Assembly (NCBI GenBank): GCA_032622095.1
Contig: CP136065.1
Span: 116,043,195-116,107,194 of the forward strand
Direction of reading: 5' to 3'
DNA from: Siphonodentalium dalli
Lineage: Eukaryota > Mollusca > Scaphopoda > Gadilida > Siphonodentaliidae
Length of the DNA stretch: 64,000 nucleotides
In this document: positions 1 to 12,449 of the stretch, piece by piece
Layout: each line of letters begins with the position of its first letter
Position numbering within the stretch: the first letter of the stretch is position 1
Notes under the pieces: model-generated
The model's database searches: none
What the model was told of the DNA's origin: nothing
Seen by the model: the letters and a program-made list of their open reading frames with translations, nothing else
Made by a program: the position numbers and the translations under genes

Positions 1-55
1 CGTCTGTCCATCACACTTTCTCCCTCCGTGTGTCCGTCCGTCTGTCCGTCCGTCC
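1..55. repeat. CCGT/CTGT simple repeat
   Basis: Degenerate short tandem repeat of CCGT and CTGT units, continuing into a dispersed repeat. The left edge is cut by the window. Confidence 0.7.
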
Positions 56-229
56 GACCTCATAACTCGAACAACTATGCACCGATTTCAATAATTTTTT
101 GTATGCAATCTCCTTAGGACAGCCTCTCCGCATGATGCTAATTGCGGTGCGGTCCGACTTTCTTTTTTTAAGTTACGCCTTACTTTTCGACTTATTTTGA
201 CATAGAAAATTCTGTCCGACTTAATATCT
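56..229. repeat. Dispersed repeat, copy 1
   Basis: Shares CGATTTCAATAATTTTT, GCATGATGC-like and TTTTCGACTTATTTTGAC blocks in the same order and direction with 2049-2210. The two copies flank the 234-2044 element. Confidence 0.6.
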
Positions 230-233
230 TTAA

Positions 234-2044
234 GGGTCAGACGCACGTTTTGCCAAAATTTCCTGGTATTTCAAAATGTATTTTCTCTAAATCTATCAGG
301 AATATCTTTGTGAAATTTTGTACAAGAGATTGTGGTACCATACATAAGAACCATTGGACATTTGGTTATTATAATCTCATTTACTTTACTTTTATGGCAT
401 GAAAAATCTTTTAAATTTCACTGTGTTCAGGTACCGAGAACTACTGTAAAACAGATCTTTTTCGAAAGTGCATTTCATATATACATGATATCACATCTGA
501 AGATCATGAGAGGAGACTTAATTTTTCTTGATTCATGAAATTAAATGATTATTTTCATTCAGAAAGACAACTACCATAAATAATTTTTTATTATTGAGAA
601 TTTTCATGCCATGATTGTTGGTCATTGAAAAATTGGGCTCAGTTGAGTTCTGGGTCATGGGTTCATAACCAAGTTAAATCTGACCACCATATCTCTTTTA
701 AAACACTGTGGCCTAATTTCTGTTGATGATGTAGATGTTTTATTTTACACAATAATTAGTTTACAACAAATCAACAATAATATATCAAAAATCAAGTGTA
801 ATTATTGTGTGGGAGTGGCATAACCAGGATTGGCTGTCTTCCTGTCACCCCCGTTGTCAAATATAATAACTAATATATCAATGGCATAATCTCAAGTTGA
901 TGCGCTAATAAGAAAATACTGTAATTTATAATATCAAAATATTGTATTAAGTACATTGTACCGTATAGTTATGGCTATGTATGCGTGTGCACGGCAATTT
1001 AAAGAACACTTTCTAATAGTAAGTTGGACCCTGCGTAAGTAATAATGATAATGCGTATGTGATATTTAAATCGTGTTAGCAGGGTCCAATAAGGGCGAGT
1101 TTTCAGGGTAATCAGCACTCACGACCGGGGAGGGGGCTGGCTTGTTACTCGGGAGTTAAGTATATGTAGTTTAATTATGAGCTTTTGGGAGGAAAACATT
1201 CTCTGCAAGTTTTGTTTTTACATTTAAAGTTTGCATCATAGGCATTGATAACATTGACCTTCATTTGATATTTAAAGTTTTGTCGGCTTTCAATTGATTT
1301 TAGTTTTTTGTCAGTTTCATTCCATAATCTTGGGAATGAATGTTTAGGTAAAACCTCTGAGAATTTCGTTCGTGATTTAATTTCCCTAATGCATCCAGAT
1401 TGTCTGGTGATTGATATCTTGTTGTCAAATGCTGTTAGAAATGATGCCGGTAGGTTAAAATGTGTCCAATCATACATAAACAGACTAACATGACAGGCAT
1501 GCAAATCTCTGAATTTCAAAATATTTCAGTGTGGCTGTTGTATTTGGCATAGCTTATTGTTCTGATAGCTCTCTTTCGATTGCTCCCTGCTTGAGTGGAC
1601 AGCACCACATTTGAACATTTGTTTTCATTGGGCTGGCATATTTGTGACTGCTCTATTCTTCATTATAATACATGGGGTATGATGCTATAATATGCAATTA
1701 TAAAGCTAACTCAACATTATGATACAAATGAAGCCTCCTCTCATGGAGTCAAGACAATAAGCTATTTGATGGTTGACATGTTGTTTGAAATTATAAATTT
1801 TTCTGGCAGTTCTCGGTACCTAAAGGGACAGAAACGAAACAAATATTTTCAACCTCTCAAATGTATTAAAATCCATTATTGTTATTGTCTCTTTATAATT
1901 GCTCTGATTCTATATATAATGAAAATTATCATATGTAAAATTCAAGATTTTTCACCCGATAGATCCAGAGAAATTCTTTGTTGAAAATCACTTGCCATTT
2001 CTGGCTGGATTTACTGTGATTTATGCAAAACGTGCGTCTCCCCC
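234..2044. mobile_element. TTAA-bounded element with diverged inverted ends (1.8 kb)
   Basis: The ends are inverted copies: GGGTCAGACGCACGTTTTGC on the left and a near match to its reverse complement on the right. Similarity continues to about 100 bp at lower identity. TTAA flanks both sides (230-233 and 2045-2048), as for piggyBac-type insertions. No transposase frame is visible; the only coding remnant is the LINE fragment. Confidence 0.5.
1178..1615 (-). pseudogene. LINE (non-LTR) reverse transcriptase C-terminal fragment
   Basis: A 114-codon open frame (1519-1178) reads FRDLHACHVSLFMYDW, LPASFLTAF, TRQSG, KSRTKFSEVLPKHSFPRLWN and ends with the Cys pattern CKNKTCRECF. This is the order seen at the end of Jockey/CR1-type ORF2 proteins (ILKFRDL..VSLFMY, TRQ, PKxxFPRLWN, CxNxxCxxC). 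Upstream bases 1520-1615 continue the similarity in shifted frames with stops, so it is a dead, truncated copy. It sits inside the TTAA-bounded element 234-2044. Confidence 0.75.
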
Positions 2045-2048
2045 TTAA

Positions 2049-2230
2049 CAAATATGAAACCCGATTTCAATAATTTTTGGTATACATGCTTCTCACAACA
2101 CCCTCTCTACATGATGCGGCTCAGGGTTGGCTCGGACTGTTTTTCCTAACATTACACTTCATTTTCGACTTATTTTGACTCAGAAAATTTAGGGATTTTT
2201 TTTTTGTGGATTTGAGATTTTTTTTTGTGG
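2049..2230. repeat. Dispersed repeat, copy 2
   Basis: Direct copy of 56-229 (CCGATTTCAATAATTTTTGG ... TTTTCGACTTATTTTGACTC). A weaker third copy follows at about 2310-2400 (AACAAATATGAACCAATTTG). Confidence 0.6.
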
Positions 2231-2559
2231 ATGCTATCAAGTTAGGAAACACTTGACAAAATCCATCTTAGATGTTAAGGTTGCATTTCATTTTCTACCC
2301 TTTTTTGGGTTTCTGCAATCATTCGAACAAATATGAACCAATTTGAATATTTTTTTCTGTACAAGGTTCTTGCGACACCATATCGATATTATTAATCCAA
2401 ATTTTTCTTTAAAGTTAAAAATCTTTTTTGTTGGGTTTACGGATAATGCGGGTTGAATTTGCCATGGTGGGGGTATGCTAGCACGCGAGTGCACACCTCT
2501 TGTTTTTTGTTTTTTTTTGTGTAAAAAATGATCTATGAAATATGAGCTTGACACTGTTA

Positions 2560-3489
2560 TTTCCTATAAATTTCAACTGAACTAATAATGAGGAAAATCG
2601 AATTAATTGGAAATTTTTGTATATAAATATTTTACCATCTCTTTGTAAAATGTTTTTTTAAGCAATTGACTGAAGCTAAAGCCCTTATTTTTACTCATTC
2701 TGGTAGAAAGGGTTATTTCTATACTAAATAGTCGTTTGTTGAACTTATTATCTAAACATTTGCCACAAATAATATGAATCCTTCTTTTTGTCTGCTTTTA
2801 TTACCTGAGCATGTCTACAAATGAATAATAGACCATTCCAGAATATGCTTTTATAAATTAATGAGATAGTACATTCAATATAGATAGGTTAAATTAATGA
2901 TAAAAGCTTATACTGGTGGACCCTAAAATCGTATCATCCAGCCACCATAATTGACATGACTTGAGGCCACAGTGTCCAACTTATTTGAGAAACTCTCCAC
3001 CAGAGCTCTGTTGCAGTGACTCCACATCTCGAATGTAATGGCCAACCACCATTCTATTTACTGAGAACACCAATAAAAAATAATAACCATCACTTTAACA
3101 AACTTGTTAGTTTTCTGTTCATATTGAAGCTGTTATTAATGTTTTCATCTTGAAAATAAATGTTATAGCCAGGTTAAAAGATAAATTACATATCCTTGAT
3201 CAAGGGCCGAGGATGCTCAGGTTATCATCGTTACCTGCACTCGGTAAAAGTTGATTGTACCATATATTACCATATAATATATCCAGACATGTATCCTTAA
3301 TATATTGTTAATGTTTTGTGTTCACTGTTGCAAGAATAATGGCTTTAATGTACAAAGAATATGATACTAGTAAACTACCTTTATAATTTATGTGACCAGC
3401 TAAAGTCACTTTCACAGACCTGCAGCTGACGCGTGCTGTAAAAATGCTGCGCGGCTATCCCTTTCTCAGGACTCAGGCCAATGTTGTGT
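2560..3489. other. Intergenic, nothing recognised
   Basis: AT-rich sequence without a convincing ORF, RNA gene or repeat shared with the rest of the window. Confidence 0.5.
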
Positions 3490-3493
3490 TTAA

Positions 3494-3709
3494 CCCTTTT
3501 AGTGCCAGGGGGCCGATCTCATCGGCCCTAATTTATGGTCTGTAATTTTAATTTTTTTTTGTTTTTTTTTTTGTTTTTGTTTTTTTGGGTTAGGCCAATG
3601 CATTCTCTTATATATGTGAGGCGACCTATGGTCGACTCGCATATATAAGAGAATGCATTGGCACAGGGTATATGGGTCGATACAAAAATCGGACCTGGCA
3701 CTCAAAGGG
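3494..3709. mobile_element. piggyBac-type MITE containing a long palindrome
   Basis: 216 bp, flanked by TTAA (3490-3493, 3710-3713). Terminal inverted repeats are CCCTTTTAGTGCCAGG and CCTGGCACTCAAAGGG. CCCTTT ends with a TTAA target are typical of piggyBac derivatives. A palindrome of about 69 bp (3594-3662) sits inside. Same family as 52169-52404. Confidence 0.8.
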
Positions 3710-3713
3710 TTAA

Positions 3714-4970
3714 AGCATGCTGCTACATATATAACATTATATGACCACTGAAAAAGAAGTTTCATACAATAGAACACTGACTAGAAGAAAGTCATGTAAC
3801 TATTGGATTTGATCTATCTCCAGTCAAGTGGATACACTACTGGCTGATCCTACATAAACTTTGCTCTCAGCATTTGGTACTGTGCTGACTAGTTGTTATC
3901 TGCGGGCTTTCATTTGTTGTGAGCACTTCCCAGCCATCTTCATGCATAGTTGTGATGCTGACTGGACCTTCAAAACTTTATTTAAATCGGATCCATTTAA
4001 CTGCATCAGCCTCAACCCTGTGAAATGCCAGTGATATATGTATGGTTTGAAACATTGCGCCTAACCCAATAGCTGCATGCATCAGCCACAGGTCTGTAAA
4101 AGCATTCAACACTGCATATTACATTGCCAATGTCTAAGATACCAATCAAAAATATGGAACCATGTCAGTCTGTACAATGACTAATCTGAGAAGGTTCATA
4201 ACTAATATCCAAAATCAATAGTAAATTTTCTTCATTTTGCATTGACTGCTGTACATGAAATAACCTGCTGAGATTTCATATTTGGCACATACTGGATAAA
4301 ATGTACCTGTTTTATTTTATTAGCATGAGACCATTGTCACATTCCATTTTCATTTAGAGCATAATTCAACCATCGATGTTCTTTAACCATTTTATTTTTG
4401 TCAAGTTTTATTGTAGAAGATATTTCATTTCTTAGATTAAAACAAAATACGAGTATTATATATTTTTCTGCACTGTAATATAGTCTGTCTCTTGTCATCT
4501 GGTTATCCTCCTCTATGGGGTTAACCATTAAGTCAGCATTATTTATCAGTATTTGATCTGTTGAAAGTATTATAAATAAGATACCAATTTACTGTGATGA
4601 ATTTTGTTAATTCTTTGTTGAAGTTGAAAAGTATTAAATTCTTTTAGAAGATATTTATTTATTACAAGTTTTGAGATTTTAATTGCTGTTTGATTATCAT
4701 TTCAATTTTCATTGAGTATTATATCTAATAAAAGTTATACTGAATAAATTTGTTTTAATCCTAACCTGAAGGCTATCGCATTCATCACAGGACGTTAACA
4801 GATTGGGGAGCCGGAATTTACAGAGGCAGTAGCTGCTCAAACTGTTTAGTAAACAGTAAAAAAGTTTACCTTTATATGTCCGGTACATATGGTCATCCCG
4901 GACACTTTATTTATCTTAAATAGTTTGAAACAATATCCATGACTGGAACTTGCCGAAATTTTGCGAAAAC
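3714..4970. other. Intergenic, nothing recognised
   Basis: No ORF or repeat relation that I can support. Confidence 0.45.
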
Positions 4971-4971
4971 C

Positions 4972-5110
4972 CTTGTGCCAATGCATTTTCTTATATAAGA
5001 GAATACATTACCTAACAATATTTACCTTGACATTGTAAGCCAGTGCATTCTCTTATGTATGTGAGGCTCCCTAAGGGAGACTTGCATATATGACAATGCA
5101 CTGGCACAGG
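4972..5110. repeat. Degenerate copy of the 'gccaatgcattctc' palindrome
   Basis: Two diverged hairpins, GCCAATGCATTTTCTTATAT... and GCCAGTGCATTCTCTTATGT..., related to the palindrome in 3594-3662. Confidence 0.6.
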
Positions 5111-6127
5111 ATCTTTAATGCTGCACCACCGCAGCTCCTGTCATAAGAGCTCTGTCACCATGGCACAATATGCCCGTTGGCTCATTTAAAATTAGATTAT
5201 GATTTCATAACAAACTAATCAAAAGTTATTTGGTAAAAGGTTTTGTTATAGCAATTTATCTTGACCTATGTAAAACATCCCAATTATAATATTAGATTTT
5301 CGTGGCATCAATTAAATTATATCTCTGATAGTTCCTACATAATGTAATCATGTTTATCACTGAATGTGATGGGACACAGAACAGTGACAAACTGCTGAAC
5401 AGGATTTGGAACAACGTGCTATTTAATGATAATGAAAATAAGCAAAAAAGTATGTATTCATGTTCTATGTGATAATGGTTTGACCAACTTTGTATTATTT
5501 TAGCTTTGCCCACCATGAACACCTTCCATAGCTTTAACAATTTCACAAAACAAATCACCAAATAGCTTTTTTCCGGCTCTATGAGAGGGAGCTTAAATGT
5601 GTCAGAATGTTGATTTAAATTTTTTATCACAGGATAATTAGGATATGAAAATATATATATTACTCTGAATAATAAAACAACCAAATATTTCAGCCCCAAA
5701 AATATTTATATGCAGTCACTGAAGCAGGGTACAATCAGCTGGTCAGTTTATGGTGGTGGTGGTCGAGTACAGATATAGCTATGGAGATGTAACCTAGAAC
5801 TCATCTCAGTCTAATTTCTCATTGATCGATAGGCATGATCAATATTCTCAAATACAGAAAATGAATTATGGTTGTCCCATCTTAAAGATGGTCAATCTCT
5901 TCCTATAACAAGTTTTATATATATATTTATGTCGGATATAAAAAGAGGGGTAATTTTTCAACAGTATCAGATTGCCCTACCAACATCATAGCAATTCAGC
6001 GGCCCCACAAACATAATATCAAATTAGCAAGACAACTGGACAAGGGGTGGTTATATGATGGAATCAGATACCTTTAAGAACAATGCATATATTGAAAATA
6101 CTCTGGGGCTAATAATGTCCGCTAGCC
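5111..6127. other. Intergenic, nothing recognised
   Basis: AT-rich, with short ORFs only. A GGT microsatellite-like stretch is at about 5751-5764. Confidence 0.4.
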
Positions 6128-6469
6128 TTAAAGCTACTCAATCCGATTAAGCGGCCCTCAATTACTATTTATTTGGCTTCGGGGGTAAAAAATATTTGAT
6201 TCGAGTTGAGAACCCACCCACCCATCAAAGCTCAGAGTGATCAGATATCGATTTTTGAAATGTATTATTTTTCACCACCTGGAATATTTAGTGGCCCAGT
6301 AAAAGTCGACGAGAAGAATGCATTGGACCAAATTGCGGATGAAGATGGATAACTCAACGAGAGGCCGATCACGATCGGCAAATGTTTAACCCATACCTTG
6401 GCGATAGCGATTAGCTATTTTCATAAATCCTGATACCAACCTTTTCAACAATTCACACCTTACTATTAA

Positions 6470-6904
6470 AGGTACTCAATCCGATTAAGCATCCCTCAGT
6501 TACTATTTATTTGGCTTCGGGGGTAAAAAATATTTTATTCAAATCGAGGAACCCATTCATCAAAGCTCAGAGTGAGCAGATATTGATTTTTTAAATCTAT
6601 TTTTAACCACCTGGAATATTTAGTGGCCCAGTAAAAGTCGATGAGAAGACTAAATAGCAGATGAAGATGGATAACTCTAAAATCAAGTGGCTTTTTTGTG
6701 TCAGATATATGACAAACTGGCAAAATTTCATTGTACAAAATGTTGATAAATAACAGGTTTTGGGCAATTTTATACTTTAGTGGACTGTGGTTAGCATTAT
6801 TTTTGGGGCAATTAATCGATTTTGATAACTGAGACGGCATTTCAAAAAAATTGTTGCTGTTGGAATCTGATGATATGGGGACCATCAAATCGGATAGAGT
6901 ACCT
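6470..6904. mobile_element. TTAA MITE family A, intact copy
   Basis: 435 bp with ends AGGTACTCAATCCGAT and ATCGGATAGAGTACCT, flanked by TTAA (6466-6469, 6905-6908). No coding capacity. Other copies: 6132-9286 (split), 47034-47460 and 57137-57400 (truncated). Confidence 0.8.
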
Positions 6905-7279
6905 TTAAGTTCACAAGTGGCATAAGACTTATTGGGCACCTTCCATATGAACATGGATATGGCATTCGATTTCAGCCTATTAGGTCACTTTAAAATAGAT
7001 ATATAGTCTAATAATAATAGTGATAAAGCTAATTAAGCTCAGTCCATAGTCAGGCAGAACAACCACACATAACAGTTAAAGATAAAATAGTTAAAAAAAT
7101 TTAGTAAAATATGATTGATAATGATTGGATATAACATACTTTAATGCTTAATTATGAGATAACTAGAGGTGGGATATGAGAATTGTCAGATTGAAGATAT
7201 TAGAGTCATTACATTGGATAGCATACTGTATGTCTATGGAATGGGTGGGTTAATTTTTTTAATATTTTAAAGCAATTAA

Positions 7280-7774
7280 CCCTTTACCCAACAAACCGGC
7301 CAAAAACGGCCAAATAAAGCTGCAACAGCCTAAATTATCTTGGGTCTGTCTCAATAAAACCATACAAATATGGATATCATTGGAACCGGCTCATTGACCA
7401 CATTGTGATGGTTACAGTTATGCCCTGTGCCAATGCATTCTCTTATATATGCGAGTCGACCATAGGTCGCCTCGCATATATAAGAGAATGCATTGGCCTA
7501 AAAAAAAACTTTTTTTAACACTTTTTACCATTTTTTCTTGCATTCTTTAACAATTTTATAATTTTTAATGTGTTAAGCCAATGCATTCTTTCAATGCATT
7601 CTCTTATATATGCGAGGCGACCTATGGTCGACTCGCATATATAAGAGAATGCATTGGCACAGGGTTAAACCAAATGACCCTCTCTATGCAGGTTAGGGGT
7701 GTGTTAAACTATGACATGAAATATAAATATAATCAATGACAAATATTTGAGTTATAAAATCAGATAGCAAGGGG
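7280..7774. mobile_element. TTAA-flanked repeat with two palindromes
   Basis: Flanked by TTAA (7276-7279, 7775-7778) with CCCTTT/AGGGG-like ends, probably another piggyBac-type derivative. It contains two near-perfect palindromes, 7429-7497 and 7592-7655, built on GCCAATGCATTCTCTTATAT and its complement. End matching is weak, so the exact limits are uncertain. Confidence 0.5.
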
Positions 7775-8829
7775 TTAATGTTAACCACACTAATGAACTG
7801 ATCAAAATAGTCTATAAATGCATGTAATTGGATTTAGAAGCCCATACAATAAGTCAGTCTCAAGAATACAAGCAACGTTATTATTATCCTGCACCCCAAA
7901 TGCAAAAATGCAATAGAGGGAATTTCAAAATAAAAATAAAATTTCCTCTAATGTTTTTAGAAATCCTTACTGAACCTGGCTCAAAGTGAAAGGTATAATT
8001 TAATATCTGTCTATCGGATATCATGTGTCTATGGAATGGGTTGATTTTAATCCCAAAATCCATGCAAGATAAAAGTGGACCACCATCAACCTGGACAAAC
8101 AATCAGAGAAGGATCAAATGAACAGCATCAATACCATATGATGTGCGGAGAGGGTTAATCATTTTCAAGGACATCATATGATGGAACTAAGAGTCTTATA
8201 GAGTGTACATTAATTAATGCCATTGACCTGTTTCAACAGGGGGATTAACTTAATATTGCACAGAAGACAGAATAAAGAATCATCAATCAAAGTTTGACAG
8301 ATGATAAACAGGTCTGCCAGGCACCAGTGTATCCGGTGTCCAATAGCTTTTAATTGTCTCATTCCAATAACACAGTTCACAGTGCATGGCAAACAGGTAT
8401 GAATTATAAAGGGCCATAACTCTGTTAAAATATATCGGATCAAACCCATATTCTTGATCTGTATTTAGGGGTCAGAAATTCATATACCAAATTTGGTGTC
8501 GATCAGATGAAAAATGTTTGAGTCATCCTGGCTTGGATAAATACTATTTAAAAACAAGAGTGTAAATGGTTAACTAAACAATACCAAAATCCATACAGAT
8601 GAAGAACGTGCTAAGAAAGACCTAGGTAAGAAATATGAGGCAGATCAGAAGAAAATTGTTTGACTTAGATGCATCGGATAGCATGTGTGTGTGAAGGGTT
8701 AATTATTTTCTAAACCGATCAACCAATCGATACCAAAAACTATACAGGTGAGGGGTGTGTCATCATAAACATACATATAAAATATGAACACAATCAGACT
8801 AAAATTACTTTGGTTATAGTATCGTTTTT

Positions 8830-9045
8830 TGTTTCTTCGAAAAAAGGGTCATAACTCCTTTAAAATAAATCGGATCAAACCCATATTCGAACTCGATCTG
8901 TATTTTGGGCTGAGAAACCCATATACAAAATTTGGTTCCGATCGGATAGAAAATGTTTGAGTTATCGCATTACTCGTAAAGTGTCTACGGACAGACAGAC
9001 GGACGAACGACGAGTGGTCAATCCGGACAACGACAATATGTTTAC
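8830..9045. repeat. Dispersed 'ggtcataactcc' repeat unit
   Basis: A single unit related to the tandem units at 60391-61220 (GGTCATAACTCC ... CGAACTCGATCTGTATTTTG ... ACATACCAAATTTGG-like), ending in a GACAGACGGACGAACG tail. Confidence 0.55.
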
Positions 9046-9493
9046 CATACTATGGTATGGGTAAACATAAAAATCAAGTGGCTTTTTTGTGTCAGATATT
9101 TGACAAACAGGCAAAATTTCGTTGAACAAAATGTTGATAATTAACAGGTTTTGGGCAAGTTATATATACTATATAGTTGACTGTGGTTAGCATTATTTTT
9201 GGGCAATGAGTCGATTCTGATAAGTGAAGCAGCATTTCAAAAAATTGTTGTGGTTGGAATCTGATGATATGGGGATTGAGTACCTTTAACCTGTGGTAGT
9301 TGATAAATGAACATCATAATGCATGGGAGAGTTTAATGGGTGGTATCTGATAAACAAATGTTTCTAGCCTTATGGGAGTCATTGCTCTTATAACATGTGG
9401 ATTTTAGGAATTTGACATTAGTCCTGGGTAGGTTATGTTAAAGAAGTCCAGTGCACACAGTATGGTTGGGATCACTCAGACCATTACAACAAG

Positions 9494-10260
9494 AAAACCA
9501 TAGTCAGAAATGGTAACGCCACAAAGATCATATTTTTGCCATAAATATAAATTATAATATAATTATACTATAAACTAGCTTTCAAATTTTATGTGGGAAA
9601 TTTGCATACTTCCATATTTCAAGTTTTCTTGTTTCTCGTGTTATACATTACATTCTTCAAACTGTCTTCTTTATAACACAAGCTGATGGACCCGACTTCG
9701 TCCGGGCTGTTTCCCATCTGATTTCCGGAGAAAGGCGCGATTTGACCTTGAATTGATTATTTCGAAAGTCAATGTCAGGTCAGGGTCATGATTTGACCCG
9801 TCCAAAACACCCCCACCCCGGAGAAAAGTACCACTAGGCAGCCCTAGGTATCAAATTTCGTCGAAATCCGTCCGTTTTACCCAACTTGACCTTTAATTAA
9901 CAATTTTGAAGGTCAATGTAAGGTCGGAGTCATGATTTGACCCGTCCAAAACACTCCCCCGACAAAAGTAGCCATAGGTATCAAATTTCGTCGAAATCCA
10001 TCCGTTTTGACCTTTGATTGACCACATTGAAGGTCAAGGTCACGCCGAGGTCAGGATTTGACCCATTCAAAAGACTCCCCGGACAAAAGTATCCCTAGGT
10101 ATCAAATTTCGCCGAAATTCGTCCGTTTTACCCAAATTGACCTTGCATTGATATTTTTAAAGGTCAGGTCGGGGTCACGATTTGACCCGTCCAAAACACT
10201 TCCCGGACACAAATACCCCTAAGTATCAAATTACGTTGAAATCTATGGAAAGCCGAAGAG
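9494..10260 (-). mobile_element. Helitron-like minisatellite element, inverted copy
   Basis: On the minus strand, tandem units of about 125 bp (GACGAAATTTGATACCTAGG, GGTCAAATCATGACCC) end in the hairpin segment GCCCGGACGAAGTCGGGT and then ATCAGCTTG. About 185 bp of sequence (9678 to 9494) follows and is nearly identical to 46620-46807. This is the inverted counterpart of 45960-46807, 36 kb away. Confidence 0.7.
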
Positions 10261-10317
10261 GACATGTTAGTTGCAACTTGCTAGATATACAACGCACGAC
10301 TTGTCGCAGTTTTTTAA

Positions 10318-10462
10318 AGGTGTTTCAAACTAGGAGATAGAAGTATTTTGCGTTTCAAATGGTGATGAATTAGAGTATTTTATTCAAATTTTATGGCATA
10401 AATTGTTTTTAAAACCGTATATAATATAACAAAAATGAATGATTCCAAAATTAAGTGGGCCT
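10318..10462. repeat. Partial TTAA element, family C
   Basis: Matches the last 145 bp of 57559-58011 (TTATGGCATAAATTG, AAAACCGTATAT, TTAAGTGGGCCT) and ends at TTAA (10463-10466). Confidence 0.55.
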
Positions 10463-10867
10463 TTAAACAAAGTCACAATTGCAGTTAGGCTCATCTCATA
10501 CTCGTCTATTCAGCGATATCCTGCTGCGAAGTTTGTTATAGCCTCCAGTATTGATTGAGCGTTATAGTCCCACTGTTATAATTCGCCTTTAGCAGGCGTA
10601 CTCTTGTCGCAGATTATTGAGACATTAGCTCACACGTAATGCCATTAAATCGCAGGAAACATAGCAATTGTGTGGGCTGCTTGGCGTGAATATGTAATGA
10701 GAAATAAGGTCATACGTAATGACATTAAACTCAAGAAAACCCGCGAAAACAAAACAAAATCACATTTAATGTTTTAAGTTATTTCCTTCATAAAAAGAAT
10801 CTTCGTGATAATGAACCCTTTCAATACTTTATAAAATAAAATTAACCTTAAAATAACAAAAACCATT

Positions 10868-10983
10868 GGAATAGAGAACCTTCGGAATAACGAACCTTCG
10901 GATTGGTGAACATTCGGAACAGCGAACATTCGGAGAAATATTGGAATAGTGTACCTTCGGGATAGTGAACCTTCGGAATAGAG
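10868..10983. repeat. 16-bp minisatellite GGAATAGYGAACCTTC
   Basis: About seven imperfect units of GGAATAGNGAACCTTC. The same unit recurs at 11878-11990 and 50083-50156. Confidence 0.8.
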
Positions 10984-11383
10984 ACATGCCCCCCAATATT
11001 CATATTATATGTCCAGATTTCAAAGGTATGGGGCCCATACAATTCTAAATTTGGCCCTTAAAATATTGAACCCCAAATTGGAGCCCGCACAGAACAGCAC
11101 TTAAATCAACTGTACCTGTGTCATGTCCCAATGCAGAAGGGTCCATATATACCACAACATTCATATTATATGCCAAGAATTCAAAGGTATGGGCCCACGT
11201 AATCACATTAAATCTCATGAAAACCTGTTGAAAACAAAACAAAATCACATTTAATGTTCTATGTTATTTCCTCCTGTATCTGTATCGGTATGCGCGCAGG
11301 ATCAGTTCGGATGTGAGCGCACACTCCATGAAAAGAATCTTCGTGAAAATGAACCCTCTCAATACTTTAGAATATAGAATTAA

Positions 11384-11852
11384 AGGTACTCAACCCGTAA
11401 AGAGGGTCCCCATCTCAACAGATTCCAACAACAACAATCCGATCAGAGGGTCCTATATTACTATTTCTTTGGCTTTGGGGGTAAAAAATATTTGATTCGA
11501 GTCGAGGAACCCATCAAACAAAGCTCAGAGTTATTAGATATTGATTTTTCAAATTTGTTATGTTCTCGAGATCAGTACTAATAACTGCCGTAATCTGCTC
11601 TGGATGTGTACTCCAAATATATTCAAACAGACAAGGATGAATAACTCTAAAATCAAGTGGTAATTTTAACGCAATTTTGATTGAGTTCTGGGCCAGATAG
11701 TATTCCCGATAATGAAAAATAATAGATTTCTAAAATCGATATCTAACAAATCTGAGCTTTGATGGGTGACTTCCTCGACTCGAATCAAATATTTTTGACC
11801 CCCGAAGCCATTGAAATAGTAATTGAGAGGAGTTTTATCGGGTTGAGTACCT
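11384..11852. mobile_element. TTAA MITE family B
   Basis: 469 bp, ends AGGTACTCAACCCG and CGGGTTGAGTACCT, TTAA on both sides (11380-11383, 11853-11856). Inside are inverted blocks such as TTTGATTCGAGTCGAGGAA and its complement. Other copies: 44048-44538 and 48036-49537. Confidence 0.8.
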
Positions 11853-11877
11853 TTAACCTAAAAATAACAAAAACCTT

Positions 11878-11990
11878 CGGAATGGAGAACATTCGGAATA
11901 GCGAACCTTCGGAATAGTAAACCTTCGAAATAGCAAGTATTCAGAATAGAGAACCTTCGGAATAGTGGATCTTCGAACCTTCATAATAGA
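11878..11990. repeat. 16-bp minisatellite, second array
   Basis: Further units of GGAATAGYGAACCTTC, directly right of MITE B. Together with 10868-10983 they flank the 11.0-11.85 kb segment. Confidence 0.75.
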
Positions 11991-12235
11991 AACATGTCCC
12001 CACAATTACACTGGTGACGTAAACGCATGCGCTAATCTTTGTTGAACTAGCGTCACTCTATCGGAACGATATTACTCAAGTACGAAATACCTAACCATAA
12101 TACATTCACCCAGTGGATTATCGATCGTCCGCTCGAACATGAAAATCTGCGTACCAAGCAACACCACGATGTGGCGTAATGATAGCATATGTGGGAACTG
12201 GATATCTAAAAAAAAAATTATTACAATAGTTAACG

Positions 12236-12440
12236 AAAGGCCAATCATGATCGGCAGATGTTTAACCCATCCCTTGGCGAAAGTAAATTACTATGATCGG
12301 AATCATAAATTAGAGTTTTGATGTTGAATTATAGAGTATACTGTTATGTACTGTTATAGACAATTTAAGACAAATGTACATAACACAACTTACTGGAATT
12401 TATGTGTCACTTGAATGCATTGGCACCTGATCTGTAATGC
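12236..12440. repeat. Dispersed repeat D, copy 1
   Basis: Shares ATGATCGGCAGATG, TTAACCCATCCCTTGG, TAAATTACTA and GAGTATACTGTTATGT with 17457-17640. A shorter piece is at 6356-6420. Confidence 0.65.
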
Positions 12441-12449
12441 TGCACCAGC

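Larger units (their letters stand above)
6132..9286. mobile_element. TTAA MITE family A, split by a 2.7-kb insertion
   Basis: 6132-6355 matches the first half of the intact copy 6470-6904 and about 9069-9286 matches the second half. Both outer ends carry TTAA (6128-6131, 9287-9290). The halves meet at 'ggataactc' and 'aaaatcaagtggc', which adjoin in the intact copy. The insert (about 6356-9068) itself carries another family-A copy and the 7.3-7.8 kb palindrome cluster. Confidence 0.75.

Noticed and set aside
6535-6954. 139-codon minus ORF
   Set aside because: Lies over a TTAA MITE; other copies of the same MITE do not keep the frame.
7429-7655. Repeated palindromes that might suggest a CRISPR-like array
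   Set aside because: Animal genome, only two adjacent hairpins, no regular spacers; explained as transposon palindromes.
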